From Marinihelvus sp963695135 (GTDB taxonomy: Bacteria; Pseudomonadota; Gammaproteobacteria; Xanthomonadales; SZUA-36): a DNA stretch of 64,000 nt. Positions within the stretch are counted from its first letter, which is position 1. The number at the start of each line of letters is the position of its first letter. The stretch covers positions 620,001 through 684,000 of the forward strand of contig CAVOGA010000003.1 in assembly GCA_963695135.1 (NCBI GenBank), read 5' to 3'. A program made the position numbers and the translations under genes. A model generated the notes under the pieces. The model saw only the letters and a list, made by a program, of their open reading frames with translations. It had not been told where the DNA came from and did no database searches. Below are positions 1 through 9,596 of the stretch, piece after piece.

Positions 1-1
1 G

Positions 2-535
2 GACAAAAAATACCTGGAAGGCCGTTTACAGGAGGCGCGCTGGCTGCTGTCCAGCCTGGAGTTGCGCAACCGGACCCTGCTGACGGTCTCGCAGTGCATC
101 GTCGATGCGCAGCAGGGATTCCTGGAGCATGGCGAAATTGCCATGAAACCCCTGATCCTCAAGGACATTTCCGAACTCGCCAATGTCCATGAATCAACCG
201 TATCGCGCGCCACCACGCGCAAGTACCTGCTGACCCCGCGGGGCCTGTTCGAATTGAAGTATTTCTTCTCGAGCCATGTCAAAACCACCGACGGCGGGAC
301 AGTCAGCGCAACGTCCGTCAAGGCGCGCCTGGCCACGCTGATTAACGCGGAGCCACCGGGTCAGCCGCTCAGCGACCAGGAATTGTCCCGGCTGCTGCGG
401 CAGACCGGAATCAAGGCGGCACGCCGCACGGTGGCCAAGTACCGGGAGTCCCTGGGAATCGGCTCCAGCAGTGACCGGCGCAAGGCCTGGCGACGCCTGT
501 CCGCAGGGCGTGCCGGGCGACGGGCGGCAGACTAG
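2..535 (+). CDS. rpoN: RNA polymerase sigma-54 factor, C-terminal part
   Basis: This is the 3' end of the gene; the 5' part lies outside the window. Sigma-54 directs RNA polymerase to -24/-12 promoters and needs an AAA+ activator. The visible part has the core-binding tail, the helix-turn-helix (HESTVSRATTRKYLLTPRG) and the RpoN box (ARRTVAKYRE) that reads the -24 element, followed by a basic tail of about 25 residues that is longer than usual. It heads the regulatory PTS block, the common position for rpoN in gammaproteobacteria. A small stem (acgccg/cggcgt, 539-554) follows the stop. Identification is secure. Confidence 0.96.
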   Translation, partial: DKKYLEGRLQEARWLLSSLELRNRTLLTVSQCIVDAQQGFLEHGEIAMKPLILKDISELANVHESTVSRATTRKYLLTPRGLFELKYFFSSHVKTTDGGTVSATSVKARLATLINAEPPGQPLSDQELSRLLRQTGIKAARRTVAKYRESLGIGSSSDRRKAWRRLSAGRAGRRAAD

Positions 536-600
536 GAAACGCCGTTAGCGGCGTATAGAATCATGAGACCAGAGCGGTCAAACGCAACAGGAGTTACTCA

Positions 601-924
601 ATGCAGTTCACAATTACCGGACACCACGTGGAAGTCACACCCGCCATGCGCGCTTACGTCACGGAGAAAATGCAGAAGCTGACCCGGCACTTTGACCAGA
701 TCAATTCCATCGACGTCATCCTCAGCGTGGAAAAGCTGGACCAGATGGCCGAAGCCACGGTTCTGGCTGCCGGCCGCAAGCTGTTCGCCAATGACACGCA
801 GGAAGACATGTATGCGGCCATTGACGGCCTGACGGACAAAATGGACCGCCAGGTGCGCCGCCTGAAAGACAAACTCAGCAATCACCACGCTGTTAAACCA
901 ACCCAGCTTGAAGCAGACGGCTGA
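601..924 (+). CDS. hpf: Ribosome hibernation promoting factor (short HPF)
   Basis: The 107-residue protein has the S30AE fold that binds the 30S decoding region in stationary phase and promotes inactive ribosome dimers. It begins MQFTITGHHVEVTPAMRAYV and carries the family pattern of an N-terminal strand, an amphipathic helix and a lysine/arginine-rich second helix ending near KLSNHH. The length is that of short HPF, with no C-terminal dimerisation domain. A good ribosome-binding site (aggag) lies 7 bases upstream. It sits between rpoN and ptsN, its usual place. raiA/yfiA is the near alternative name. Confidence 0.95.
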   Translation: MQFTITGHHVEVTPAMRAYVTEKMQKLTRHFDQINSIDVILSVEKLDQMAEATVLAAGRKLFANDTQEDMYAAIDGLTDKMDRQVRRLKDKLSNHHAVKPTQLEADG

Positions 925-961
925 CGCTCCGGCCCACCCGGCCTCAGCCCGGTAGACACCT

Positions 962-1417
962 ATGCTAGTTGATGATCTGATCAGTGCCGATACGGTACTT
1001 CCGCGGGTGCAAACGAGCAGCAAGAAACGGTTGCTCGAGGTCATCAGCAAAGCCCTGGCCAAGGAAGACGCGGGCCTCAACGCACGGGAAGTTTTTGAAA
1101 GCCTGTGCGCGCGCGAGCGCCTCGGCAGCACCGGCCTGGGCAAAGGCGTGGCCATTCCGCACGGCCGCGTGGCGGGCTCCTCCCGCGTCAAGGCGGTTTT
1201 CATACGACTGGCCAAGCCACTGGCCTACGATGCGGTGGATGGCAAGCCGGTTGATCTGCTGTTTGCGCTCGCCGTTCCCGAGCATTGCACCACGGACCAC
1301 CTGAAGCTCCTGGCGGAGATTGCGGAAAAATTCAGCGACGAAGAGTTGCTGAAAAAACTGCGCGAGGCGGACGACGCGGCAGAACTCGTGCAGTTGCTGT
1401 CCCAGACCCACCATTGA
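962..1417 (+). CDS. ptsN: PTS IIA-like nitrogen regulatory protein PtsN
   Basis: Cytoplasmic EIIA-Ntr of 151 residues. It accepts phosphate from an HPr-type carrier and regulates potassium and nitrogen responses rather than carrying sugar. The PTS EIIA type-2 signature is visible, with the phosphorylated histidine in GVAIPHGRV at about residue 67. It is followed after 12 bases by hprK, inside the rpoN-hpf-ptsN-hprK-rapZ operon. Phosphate could come from the EI (ptsI) and HPr (ptsH) encoded downstream. Confidence 0.95.
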   Translation: MLVDDLISADTVLPRVQTSSKKRLLEVISKALAKEDAGLNAREVFESLCARERLGSTGLGKGVAIPHGRVAGSSRVKAVFIRLAKPLAYDAVDGKPVDLLFALAVPEHCTTDHLKLLAEIAEKFSDEELLKKLREADDAAELVQLLSQTHH

Positions 1418-1429
1418 TCTGACGGGACG

Positions 1430-2392
1430 GTGACGCGCACGCTCACAGCAGTCGATCTTTACGAAAACCTGCGGGAGCGCCTGGACCTGCACTGGGTGAC
1501 CAGCCCGCAGGGCGGCAACGACACGACCATCAGCGAGGAGGACATGTCCTCCCGTCCGGCACTGGCCGGCTACCTGAACCTCATCCACCCGAACCGGGTG
1601 CAGGTCATCGGCACGGAAGAGCTCAATTACCTCGCCAACCTCGAGGCCCCGGAACGGGCCGCGACACTGGCACGAATCTTCGACGCGGGACTGATCGCAC
1701 TGATCGTCGGTGGCGGCCTCGAAACACCGCAGGACCTGGCCGAAGCCGCGCAAGCCGCCGGCAAGCCCCTGCTGCGCTCCAACGAATCCAGTTACGACCT
1801 GGTCAACTACCTGCAGTACTTCATCAGCCGCGCGCTCGCGCGGCGCTGCACCCTGCACGGCGTGTTCATGGAAATTTTCACCATCGGGGTCCTGATCACC
1901 GGCGGTGCGGGCAGCGGCAAGAGTGAACTGGCCCTCGAGTTGCTTAACCGGGGTCACCGCCTGATTGCCGATGATGCGCCGGAGTTCACGCAGATCACGC
2001 CGGAAATCATCGACGGGGCCTGCCCCGAGGCCCTGCAGGACTGCCTGGAGGTTCGCGGCCTTGGCGTGCTGAACGTGCGCGAGATGTTCGGCGACCAGGC
2101 GATCAAGCTGAACAAGTTCCTGCGCCTGATCGTGCACCTGGACATTCCGGACGGAAATGCGGCCCCGGAGAACATTGACCGGCTGCGCGGCGCCACCGGC
2201 ACGCGGGAGGTCCTGGGCCTGACCATTCCCACCATTACGCTGCCGGTACTTGCCGGGCGCAATATGGCCGTGATCAGCGAGGCCGCCGTGCGTGACTTCA
2301 TGCTGCGGCTGAAAGGCTATGATGCAGCCTCGGCTTTCATGGAACGGCATTCGCGCATACTGCGCGGTCAGCGCGCGCACTGGGAGGAGTAG
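1430..2392 (+). CDS. hprK: HPr kinase/phosphorylase
   Basis: HprK phosphorylates and dephosphorylates a serine of HPr in response to metabolite levels. The 320-residue protein has the N-terminal domain (1-130), the conserved histidine in TLHGVFMEIF (about H143), a P-loop GGAGSGKS (158-165) and the family signature VRGLGVLNVREMFG. The start is GTG, and a likely Shine-Dalgarno (gacggg) precedes it. The downstream HPr retains Ser46 in NGKSIMG, so kinase and substrate are encoded together. In proteobacteria HprK usually belongs to a regulatory PTS tied to envelope, carbon or nitrogen control, and no sugar permease is nearby. Confidence 0.95.
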   Translation: MTRTLTAVDLYENLRERLDLHWVTSPQGGNDTTISEEDMSSRPALAGYLNLIHPNRVQVIGTEELNYLANLEAPERAATLARIFDAGLIALIVGGGLETPQDLAEAAQAAGKPLLRSNESSYDLVNYLQYFISRALARRCTLHGVFMEIFTIGVLITGGAGSGKSELALELLNRGHRLIADDAPEFTQITPEIIDGACPEALQDCLEVRGLGVLNVREMFGDQAIKLNKFLRLIVHLDIPDGNAAPENIDRLRGATGTREVLGLTIPTITLPVLAGRNMAVISEAAVRDFMLRLKGYDAASAFMERHSRILRGQRAHWEE

Positions 2393-2396
2393 GCAC

Positions 2397-3272
2397 TTGG
2401 CAAACGACGACCGGCAGCCTCACATCATCATCGTCAGCGGCCTGTCCGGGGCCGGCAAGTCGACGGCGCTCAATGCGCTGGAGGATATGCGCTATCACTG
2501 CGTTGACAACCTGCCCGCAGAGCTGATGCATGACTTTGCGACCCACATCGAGGCCGCGCCGCAAAATTATCCACGCATCGCCCTGGGCATGGACGTGCGT
2601 TCATCGGGGCTCGACCTGTCGGATATTCCCGGCTGGCTGGAGCGGCTGCGGGCCAGCGGCGTGCGCACGCAGCTGCTGTTCCTCAATGCCAGGGATGCCA
2701 CCCTGGTCAAGCGCTATGGCGAGACCCGCCGGCGCCATCCGCTGGCCAACGACGAAGGGGTGCTGCAGGCCTCCATCGAGAAGGAGCGCCGCCTGCTCGA
2801 GCCGCTCCGCCAGGCGGCCGACTGGGAGATCGATACTTCAGATATCAATATTCACCAGCTCACTCACCAGACCTGGCGATGCGTTGCCCCGGGTACCGAG
2901 CACATGACCGTCGTGGTCCAGTCGTTTGGCTTCAGCAAGGGGGCCCCGGCGGATGTAGACTTCATGTTTGATGCACGCTGCCTGCCCAATCCGCACTGGG
3001 ACGACAGCCTGCGCGCACTGACAGGCCGCGACCCGGAGGTCGCAGCCTGGCTGGAACAAGAGCCCATGGTGAACCGCCTGGGAGACGACATTCTCGACTT
3101 CCTGGTGCAGTGGTTGCCGACCTTCGAAGCGGGACACCGCAGCTTCATCACCATTGGTATCGGCTGCACCGGCGGCCGTCACCGCTCGGTCTATCTTGCC
3201 GAGCGCCTGGTCCCGCAACTCAGGAAACGCTTTCCGGAAGTCATGCTTCATCATCGCGAGCTCAGCCCATGA
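2397..3272 (+). CDS. rapZ: RNase adapter protein RapZ
   Basis: RapZ is a nucleotide-binding adapter. In E. coli it presents the sRNA GlmZ to RNase E and so sets glucosamine-6-phosphate synthase levels. From the TTG start it is 291 residues, with a Walker A GLSGAGKST at residues 15-23 and the conserved C-terminal RNA-binding block GIGCTGGRHRSVYLAERL. An in-frame ATG at 2319 would put 26 extra residues inside hprK, so I chose the TTG five bases after the hprK stop, which yields a normal family length. The stop overlaps the next start (ATGA, 3269-3272). Confidence 0.93.
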   Translation: MANDDRQPHIIIVSGLSGAGKSTALNALEDMRYHCVDNLPAELMHDFATHIEAAPQNYPRIALGMDVRSSGLDLSDIPGWLERLRASGVRTQLLFLNARDATLVKRYGETRRRHPLANDEGVLQASIEKERRLLEPLRQAADWEIDTSDINIHQLTHQTWRCVAPGTEHMTVVVQSFGFSKGAPADVDFMFDARCLPNPHWDDSLRALTGRDPEVAAWLEQEPMVNRLGDDILDFLVQWLPTFEAGHRSFITIGIGCTGGRHRSVYLAERLVPQLRKRFPEVMLHHRELSP

Positions 3273-3646
3273 CCGTCGCCATTGCGCTGGTAACCCACCC
3301 CGGCATTGCCACGGCCATGCGCAAGCAGGCCGCAGAGCTGCTGGGTGTTTCCCTGGATGAAATCCATATCGCTGAACTCGATTCAGGAACCACCGACCCG
3401 CGCCTGCGGCTGGCCGAGCGGCTGGCCAGCTATGACCGTGGCGACGGCGTGCTGATTCTCACCGATCTGCCCGGCGCCACGCCATCGAACCGGGCGCGCG
3501 AGGCATTGCCGCGACCGGGCACGATCATCAGCGGTCTGAACATGCCAATGCTGATCCGCGCGTGGAACTACCGCGACCGGCCGCTGGACGAGTTACGCGA
3601 GCTGGTCATGGAGGGTGGCCGCAAGGCCATCATGGAGCCGGACTGA
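3269..3646 (+). CDS. PTS EIIA component, mannose/fructose type (regulatory)
   Basis: A single-domain EIIA of the mannose family, 125 residues. The phosphorylated histidine is H10 in VTHPGIA, the usual position, and the ILTDLPGATPSN and GLNMPML segments match the family. Such lone EIIA-Man proteins lie between rapZ and ptsH in many proteobacteria and take phosphate from HPr. No EIIB, EIIC or EIID partner is present, so the role is probably regulatory. Its start overlaps the rapZ stop and its stop overlaps the ptsH start (TGATG), indicating translational coupling. Confidence 0.9.
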   Translation: MTVAIALVTHPGIATAMRKQAAELLGVSLDEIHIAELDSGTTDPRLRLAERLASYDRGDGVLILTDLPGATPSNRAREALPRPGTIISGLNMPMLIRAWNYRDRPLDELRELVMEGGRKAIMEPD

Positions 3647-3915
3647 TGCCTGCCGATACCGCCACCGTGGTGAATGACCTCGGACTTCACGCGCGCGCCG
3701 CAGCCCGGCTGGTGGAGCGCGCCAATGCCTTTGAAAGCCTGGTGCAGATCAGCTATCGCGACCGCACGGTCAACGGCAAGTCCATCATGGGCGTGCTGAT
3801 GCTGGCCGCGGCAAAAGGCGCGGAGCTGCGCGTGGAGACGGAAGGCCCGGACCAGGACGAGGCCCTCGCCGGTGTGCTTGCGCTGATCCGGGACGGGTTC
3901 GGGGAGCTGGAGTGA
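3646..3915 (+). CDS. ptsH: Phosphocarrier protein HPr
   Basis: HPr of 89 residues. H15 in LGLHARAA receives phosphate from enzyme I, and S46 in NGKSIMGVLML is the target of HprK. The presence of both sites, next to hprK, indicates that the carrier is regulated in two ways. Translation is coupled at both ends: the ATG overlaps the EIIA stop, and the HPr stop overlaps the GTG of ptsI (GTGA, 3912-3915). It is also called NPr where it serves only the nitrogen PTS; Ser46 favours the HPr name. Confidence 0.95.
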   Translation: MPADTATVVNDLGLHARAAARLVERANAFESLVQISYRDRTVNGKSIMGVLMLAAAKGAELRVETEGPDQDEALAGVLALIRDGFGELE

Positions 3916-5687
3916 CCCTCGCCCTTTCCGGACAAATCGTAGAGCCGGGCATCGCCATCGGCCAGGCGCACAACATCCAGCGCAACGAGATCGAGATCGG
4001 CGAATACCGGGTGCAGCCCGAGGCGGTCAGCGCGGAGATCGACCGTTTACTGGCGGCGTCCCAGGAGGCCGCGGAACACCTGGAAGAACTTGCCAAACGT
4101 CTGCGCAAGGCGGCCGGCGCGTCCGGCGAGGAAATCATCCGGACCCACCTGGCCATGCTGCGCGACTCCAGCATTGTCCAGGCCTCGGCACGTCACATCG
4201 AGGAACAGCTCTGCAATGCGGAATGGGCCCTGCAACTGCAGCTCGAGACCCTGGTCGCCGAGTTCCGCACCATCGACGATGACTATATCCGCAGCCGCGA
4301 GGATGACATCGTGCAGGTGATCCGCATGGTGCAGCAGTCGCTGTCGTCCGGGCAGCCGGACAAACCGCTCAGCGACGTGCCGGACCGGCTCGGCCAGACC
4401 CTGGTCGTCGCCCAGGAGCTCACGCCCAATGAGCTGGCGGTGCTCCATGACCGGGGGGTTGCCGGCGTCATCACCGAGCACGGCAGTCCCTATTCGCACA
4501 CCGCCATCCTGGCGCGCGGCATGGGCATTCCCGCGGTGATGGGTGTGCGGCGCGCCCAGTCCCTGATCACGGAAGGCGAACAACTGGTCCTCGACGGGGC
4601 CTACGGAATCGTATTTGCAGGACCGGAAGAATCCCTGCTGCGTCACTATCTGCAGAAGCAGTCCGAGTCCGACCGTTACCGCAAGGCCCTCGAGGCCAGC
4701 CGCGGTCAGCCAGCCCGCTCCCTGGACGGGGTCGCCATTTCCCTGCAGACCAATGCCGAACGCCCCGAGGATATCCGCCGGGCGCTGGAAGACGGCGCCG
4801 AGGGCGTTGGCCTGTTTCGCAGCGAATACCTGTTCATGCAGGGCGAGCCCCCGGATGAAGAGGCCCAGCTTGCCTTCTACCTGGAGGCGCTCGACAGCCT
4901 GGACGGCGCACCCCTGACCATAAGGACGCTCGACATCGGTGCGGACAAGAACGCCAGCATGTTGAACTTTGCCAGCCTGCGCAACAGTCCCAACCCGGCC
5001 CTGGGCCTGCGTGCGGTACGCCTGTGCCTGCGCGAGATGGACCTGTTCAAGGTTCAGCTGCGCGCGATTCTTCGCACCTCGGCCCACGGCCACGTGAACT
5101 GCATGATTCCGATGCTGACCACGGACCGGGAGGTCAAGGCCGTGCGCTCCCTGCTGGATGAAACGCGCCATGAGCTGCAACAGGAAGGCGTGGCGGTGGA
5201 TGACAAGCTGCGCCTTGGCGGCATGATCGAGGTGCCCGCAGCGGCGCTGGCGCTCGAGGAGGTCGGCCGGCACCTGGACTTCATCTCTGTCGGCACCAAT
5301 GACCTGATCCAGTACAGCCTGGCGGCGGATCGCATTGATGAGCACGTGGCGCATCTCTACGACCCGCAGCACCCGGGGGTGATTTTCCTGCTGAGGCACA
5401 TATTCGATACCGCCGCCCGCCTCGACCTGCCCGTTGCCGTCTGCGGCGAAATGGCCGGTGACCGGCGCTTTACCCGACTGCTCCTTGCCCTGGGCCTGCG
5501 GGATTTCAGCATGCAGCCCCGATCCCTGCTGGAAGTGAAAAAAATCATCATGGAGACGGACATCAGCGCCGCCCGCCGGGCGCTGGATCAGTGGCTGTCC
5601 GGCGAGGCCCGCAAAAAGGGGCTCCAGCTCGCGCAGCACCTCGATCAGACCCAACTGCACAACCAGCCATCAAAAACGGAGCTTTAA
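3912..5687 (+). CDS. ptsI: PTS enzyme I (phosphoenolpyruvate-protein phosphotransferase)
   Basis: Enzyme I takes phosphate from PEP and passes it to HPr. The 591-residue protein has the HPr-binding N-terminal helical domain, the swivelling histidine domain with the active site GSPYSHTAILARG (H about 196), and the C-terminal PEP-binding barrel with ISVGTNDLIQYSL and the active-site cysteine in LPVAVCGEMAGD. There is no N-terminal GAF domain, so it is PtsI-like rather than PtsP. It starts at GTG with a four-base overlap with ptsH. It completes the chain EI, HPr, then EIIA-Man or EIIA-Ntr. Confidence 0.95.
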   Translation: MTLALSGQIVEPGIAIGQAHNIQRNEIEIGEYRVQPEAVSAEIDRLLAASQEAAEHLEELAKRLRKAAGASGEEIIRTHLAMLRDSSIVQASARHIEEQLCNAEWALQLQLETLVAEFRTIDDDYIRSREDDIVQVIRMVQQSLSSGQPDKPLSDVPDRLGQTLVVAQELTPNELAVLHDRGVAGVITEHGSPYSHTAILARGMGIPAVMGVRRAQSLITEGEQLVLDGAYGIVFAGPEESLLRHYLQKQSESDRYRKALEASRGQPARSLDGVAISLQTNAERPEDIRRALEDGAEGVGLFRSEYLFMQGEPPDEEAQLAFYLEALDSLDGAPLTIRTLDIGADKNASMLNFASLRNSPNPALGLRAVRLCLREMDLFKVQLRAILRTSAHGHVNCMIPMLTTDREVKAVRSLLDETRHELQQEGVAVDDKLRLGGMIEVPAAALALEEVGRHLDFISVGTNDLIQYSLAADRIDEHVAHLYDPQHPGVIFLLRHIFDTAARLDLPVAVCGEMAGDRRFTRLLLALGLRDFSMQPRSLLEVKKIIMETDISAARRALDQWLSGEARKKGLQLAQHLDQTQLHNQPSKTEL

Positions 5688-5759
5688 AGCCTCCGCGCCA
5701 TACCGGATAATGGGCGCCCGCGCCGCCACTACACCACGCCACGCCAAACGGGGGACCGC

Positions 5760-7124
5760 ATGAGCGAACCGGTGATGGAAGAAAAGATTGCACGCCACCT
5801 GCACTCGTTGACCGAGGTGCTGGACAGTGGCGCGCGCGCGCGTGTCCGGCTGATGGTCAACAGCCTGTCCCCGGCGGAAATCGGTGATTTGCTCGAGTCC
5901 CTGCCCCCGGCCAAGCGCCTGGCGGTGTGGGAACTCGTGGATGTCGACCTGGACGGCGAGGTGCTGGTCGAGGTCAACGACGAGGTACGCGCCGGCCTGA
6001 TCCGGGACATGGATGAGGAGGAACTGGTCGCGGCCGTTGGCGACCTGGACATCGACGATCTCGCCGACATTCTCAACGACCTCCCGGACACGGTAATTCG
6101 CGAAGTCCTGACCTCCATGACCCGCCAGGACCGGGAGCGGCTGGAGCATGTGCTGTCCTATCCGGAGGATTCCGCCGGCGGCCTGATGGACCCGAACGTC
6201 ATCACCATCCGTTCCGATGTGAACCTGGACGTGGTGCTGCGCTACCTGCGCGCCCGCGGCGACCTGCCCGCGGTCCTGGACCAGCTGTTCGTGGTCAGCC
6301 GCGACGGGCGCTTCAAGGGCATTCTGCGCCTGGCCGACCTGCTCACGGAGGATCCCGGGCTGAGCGTGAACGAGCTGATGCAGACACCCCCGGCGGTGCT
6401 TCCCGTTGACATGAGCGCCAAGCAGGTCGCGCAGGAGTTCGAGCACCACGACCTGGTGTCCGCGCCGGTCATCGACCTGTCCAACCACCTGGTCGGCCGC
6501 ATTACCATTGACGACGTGGTCGACGTGATCCGCGAGGAGGCGGAGCACTCGGTACTGACCATGGCCGGCCTGGACGAGGAAACCGACATCTTCGCCCCGG
6601 TGGCGAAATCCGCCGTGCGGCGCTGGTTGTGGCTCGGCGTCAACCTGGTCACCGCGCTGCTCGCCGCCATGGTGCTGTTCGCCTTCGAACCCACCCTGGA
6701 GCAGATCGTCGCCACCGCGGTGCTGTTTCCGGTGGTGATGAGCATGGGCGGCATCGCCGGCATGCAAACCCTCACCATCATGATCCGTGGCATGGCAACC
6801 GGCCAGGTCAACGCGGGCAATACCGCGGTCCTGTTCCGCAAGGAACTGGCGGTGGGCATCCTTAACGGCCTGATTTTTTCCGTGGTCGTCGCGGCCATTG
6901 CCTGGCTCTGGTACGGCAGCGTGGAACTCGGCATCGTCATTGCCATTGCGATCATCACCAATCTGCTGGCCGGTGCGGTAGCAGGCTTCCTGATTCCCAT
7001 CGCCCTGAAACGCCTGTCCATCGACCCGGCCCTCGCGGGGGGCGTGGTACTGACCACGGTCACGGACGTGGTGGGTATTGTCGCCTTCGTCGGCCTGGCT
7101 ACCTATATCCTGCTGGGAACCTGA
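5760..7124 (+). CDS. mgtE: Magnesium transporter MgtE
   Basis: MgtE is a dimeric, Mg2+-gated inner-membrane channel. The 454 residues show the cytosolic N domain (about 1-135) with DLLESLPPAKR-type repeats, a CBS pair (about 138-255) with the PEDSAGGLMD hinge, and five membrane segments starting at WLWLGVNLVTALL (about residue 289) and including the pore signature region around MSMGGIAGMQ and the GGVVLTTVTD helix. It is 72 bases downstream of ptsI, with a gggga ribosome-binding site. mgtE frequently closes this rpoN-PTS operon in gammaproteobacteria; the functional link is unknown. Confidence 0.94.
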   Translation: MSEPVMEEKIARHLHSLTEVLDSGARARVRLMVNSLSPAEIGDLLESLPPAKRLAVWELVDVDLDGEVLVEVNDEVRAGLIRDMDEEELVAAVGDLDIDDLADILNDLPDTVIREVLTSMTRQDRERLEHVLSYPEDSAGGLMDPNVITIRSDVNLDVVLRYLRARGDLPAVLDQLFVVSRDGRFKGILRLADLLTEDPGLSVNELMQTPPAVLPVDMSAKQVAQEFEHHDLVSAPVIDLSNHLVGRITIDDVVDVIREEAEHSVLTMAGLDEETDIFAPVAKSAVRRWLWLGVNLVTALLAAMVLFAFEPTLEQIVATAVLFPVVMSMGGIAGMQTLTIMIRGMATGQVNAGNTAVLFRKELAVGILNGLIFSVVVAAIAWLWYGSVELGIVIAIAIITNLLAGAVAGFLIPIALKRLSIDPALAGGVVLTTVTDVVGIVAFVGLATYILLGT

Positions 7125-7140
7125 ACGGGTTCCAGATTCC

Positions 7141-9578
7141 ATGCGTATCCTGATCCTGAGCCAGGAACCACCGTTTGATGCGGCGCAGGTCACCACCGGC
7201 AACGCGCTGCGAACCCACCAGCTCAGCACATCCCTGTCGGCCGCCGGCCACGAGCTCTCACAGGCATGGCTGGACCGGAACGGCGGCCCAGGCGCCTTTC
7301 GCTCCGCGGACGAACTTCGCGGCCTGATCCAGCAGCCGCGCCCCGGACGTTATCCTGGTGAGCTACTGGGAATTGCTTGAGTTGCTGCCCTTTGACCCCC
7401 CCGTGCCGGTGGTGCTGGACTTCCTGGCGCCGCGACCGCTGGAGGTGCTGTTCGAGAACCCGGAGCAGGTCGGCGGCATGCTGCGGCGACTGCGCGTGGC
7501 GCTGGCCCGCTGCGACCTGCTGCTGGTCGGCAACGCCGAGCAGGAAAAGCTGCTGGCCTTCTGGCTGCTGGAGGCCGGCTTTGACCTGCGCGAGGCAAGC
7601 CCCGTCTGCGTGGTCGGCCTCGCCGGCGATCCGGTCGGCGTGGACCTAAGCCACCACGGCGACCTGCCCGGGGAACCGCTGCGGCTGGTCTCAGGCGGCG
7701 TCAGCTGGCCCTGGCGCCGGGACGAGCGTTACCAGCAGGCCATTGAGCAGGCGATTCGCCAGCTTGACCCGTCAGGCGCCCGCCTGGAGCTGGTGCGGTT
7801 CGGCGGCGCCTACCGGTGGCATGACGAGGAAGCCGACGAAGCGCCGGCGCAGCAGAGTCCGCAACAGCGGTCCCTGGCGCCTTACCGAGACTGGTCGGCG
7901 TTCCTGGGCACCGCCCATATCGGCCTGGAGCTGGGCAGGGACCATATCGAGCGGCGCTTCAGCCAGTCATTCCGCTCCCTGGACTTTCTGCGTCACGGCC
8001 TGCCCCTGATCTGCAGCGCGGGCCAGCCGCTGGCGCAGGAGGTGGAGCGCTACGGCGCGGGCTGGGTGGTCGAATCGCCGGACGAAATACGCGGGGTGCT
8101 GCAGCAGATCCTGGACGAACCGCAGCAGCTCCGGGAGGCTGCACGGAATGCGCTGCGCCTGGTCCGCGAGCGCCACGACCCGGCACAGGCCATTGCACCG
8201 TTCCTGACCTGGCTGGAATCGCCGGCACGCGCCACCCGGCTGGCCGGCCGCGGCCTGCCCGATCCGCAGCCCCCGGTGCTGGGCAAACCACCCTTCCGCG
8301 ACCGCCTGGCGCGCCGCTACCGCCTGGCGCGGCGCATCATCCTGAACCGCTTGCTGACGGGCGGCGGTGCGGCAAAACCCGGCACGGCGATTGTCATGCT
8401 GTCCCGCGAAGACCTGTTTCCCACGGATCACGGGGCCGCGGTCAAAATCGTTGAAACAGCGCGGGGCATCTCCCGCAACGGCCGCGAGGTATTCCTGCTC
8501 ACCCATGACCGCTCACGCTACTGGCGCTTCCGGAACGGACGAACAGACGCAACATGCGCTGCCCCGCTGGCTGCGGCTGCTGGGCCGGCCCCTGCCGCTG
8601 GTCAAACTGTCCCACTACACGCTGGACATCCCGGAAAGCAACGCGTTCCTGTACCTGCCCCTGAGCGACGGCAGCTTTTTCTGGCGGCTGCTGTGGGTCG
8701 CCGCCCGGCATCGCGCCGGGGTCCTGCAGGCCGAGTTTCCCGCCTACGCGCTGCCCTGCCAGCGGGTCGGTGAGGTCCTCGGGATCCCGACGGTGCTGGT
8801 GGAACATAACGTGGAATACGACCGGCTGCGGGCCCAGGTGCCCGAACTGACCCCGGAACAGTTTGATCGTTTCCGCGCCATCGAGATCGACCTGTGCAAT
8901 CGCAGCGATGCGGTGGTGTGCGTCTCGGATAACGACCGGCAGCGGCTGGCCGCCGATGGCGTGCACCCGGGTCGCTTACACACGATCCCCCACGGCATTG
9001 ACCTGCAGAGCTTTGACCAGGCCGCGCCGGTGGACGCCCGGGAGCGCTTTTCGATCCCCGCAGCGGCACTGTTGCTGGTCTACCACGGCACCTTTGCCTA
9101 CCCGCCCAACCGCGACGCGCTGCAGATGCTGGCGGAGGAAATTCTCCCCCGCCTCGAGCAGCGCGGTATCGAGGCACATGTGCTGGCCGTGGGCCACCAG
9201 CCGCCGGCGGACCTGCATCCCCGGATTCACTGCACCGGCAGTGTCGAGCAGGTACCCCCCTGGCTGAAAGCGGCGGACATCGCCGTGGTTCCGCTGCGCG
9301 AGGGCGGGGGCACCCGCATGAAGATCATTGATGACTTTGCCGCCCGCCTGCCGGTGGTCGCCACGGCCAAGGGCATTGAAGGCATTCCCGCAACAGACGG
9401 CGTGCATGCGCTGATCCGCAACGACTGGGACAGCTTCAGCGACGCCCTGGTGAGCCTGGCCGGAGACGCGGCCCTGGCCGGCCGCATCGGCGCCGCCGGA
9501 CGCAGCCGGGCAGAGGACCTGGACTGGAGCGGGATCGGCGCCCGCTACCTCAAGCTGATGGACAGCATCGCGCGCTGA
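7141..9578 (+). CDS. Two-domain glycosyltransferase (GT4-like), frameshifted
   Basis: One gene seen in three reading frames. The frame changes at a CCCC run near 7341-7344 and again at about 8515-8550; each shift acts as one extra base. Corrected, it would be about 811 residues. Residues 1-380 form a GT-B-like domain (begins MRILILSQEPPFDAAQV). A linker follows, then a second complete GT4-type domain from about residue 415 with GTAIVMLSREDLFPTDHG, VEHNVEYDRLR, PHGIDLQSF and the nucleotide-sugar loop EGGGTRMKIIDDFA. Donor and acceptor cannot be told from sequence. It starts 16 bases after mgtE and converges on tsaB. With the giant glycosyltransferase at 15-20 kb it suggests cell-surface polysaccharide synthesis. 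Confidence 0.82.
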
Positions 9579-9596
9579 GGCCCTGCCGGCCCCGGC

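Noticed and set aside
539..554. Hairpin between rpoN and hpf as a terminator
   Set aside because: The stem is only six pairs and there is no T-run; hpf is usually co-transcribed with rpoN.
965..2380. Leftward 471-residue open frame opposite ptsN and hprK
   Set aside because: Shadow frame; no family motif, and both genes beneath are well supported.
4047..5660. 537-residue leftward open frame opposite ptsI
   Set aside because: Shadow frame of a GC-rich gene; ptsI has all its catalytic motifs on the other strand.
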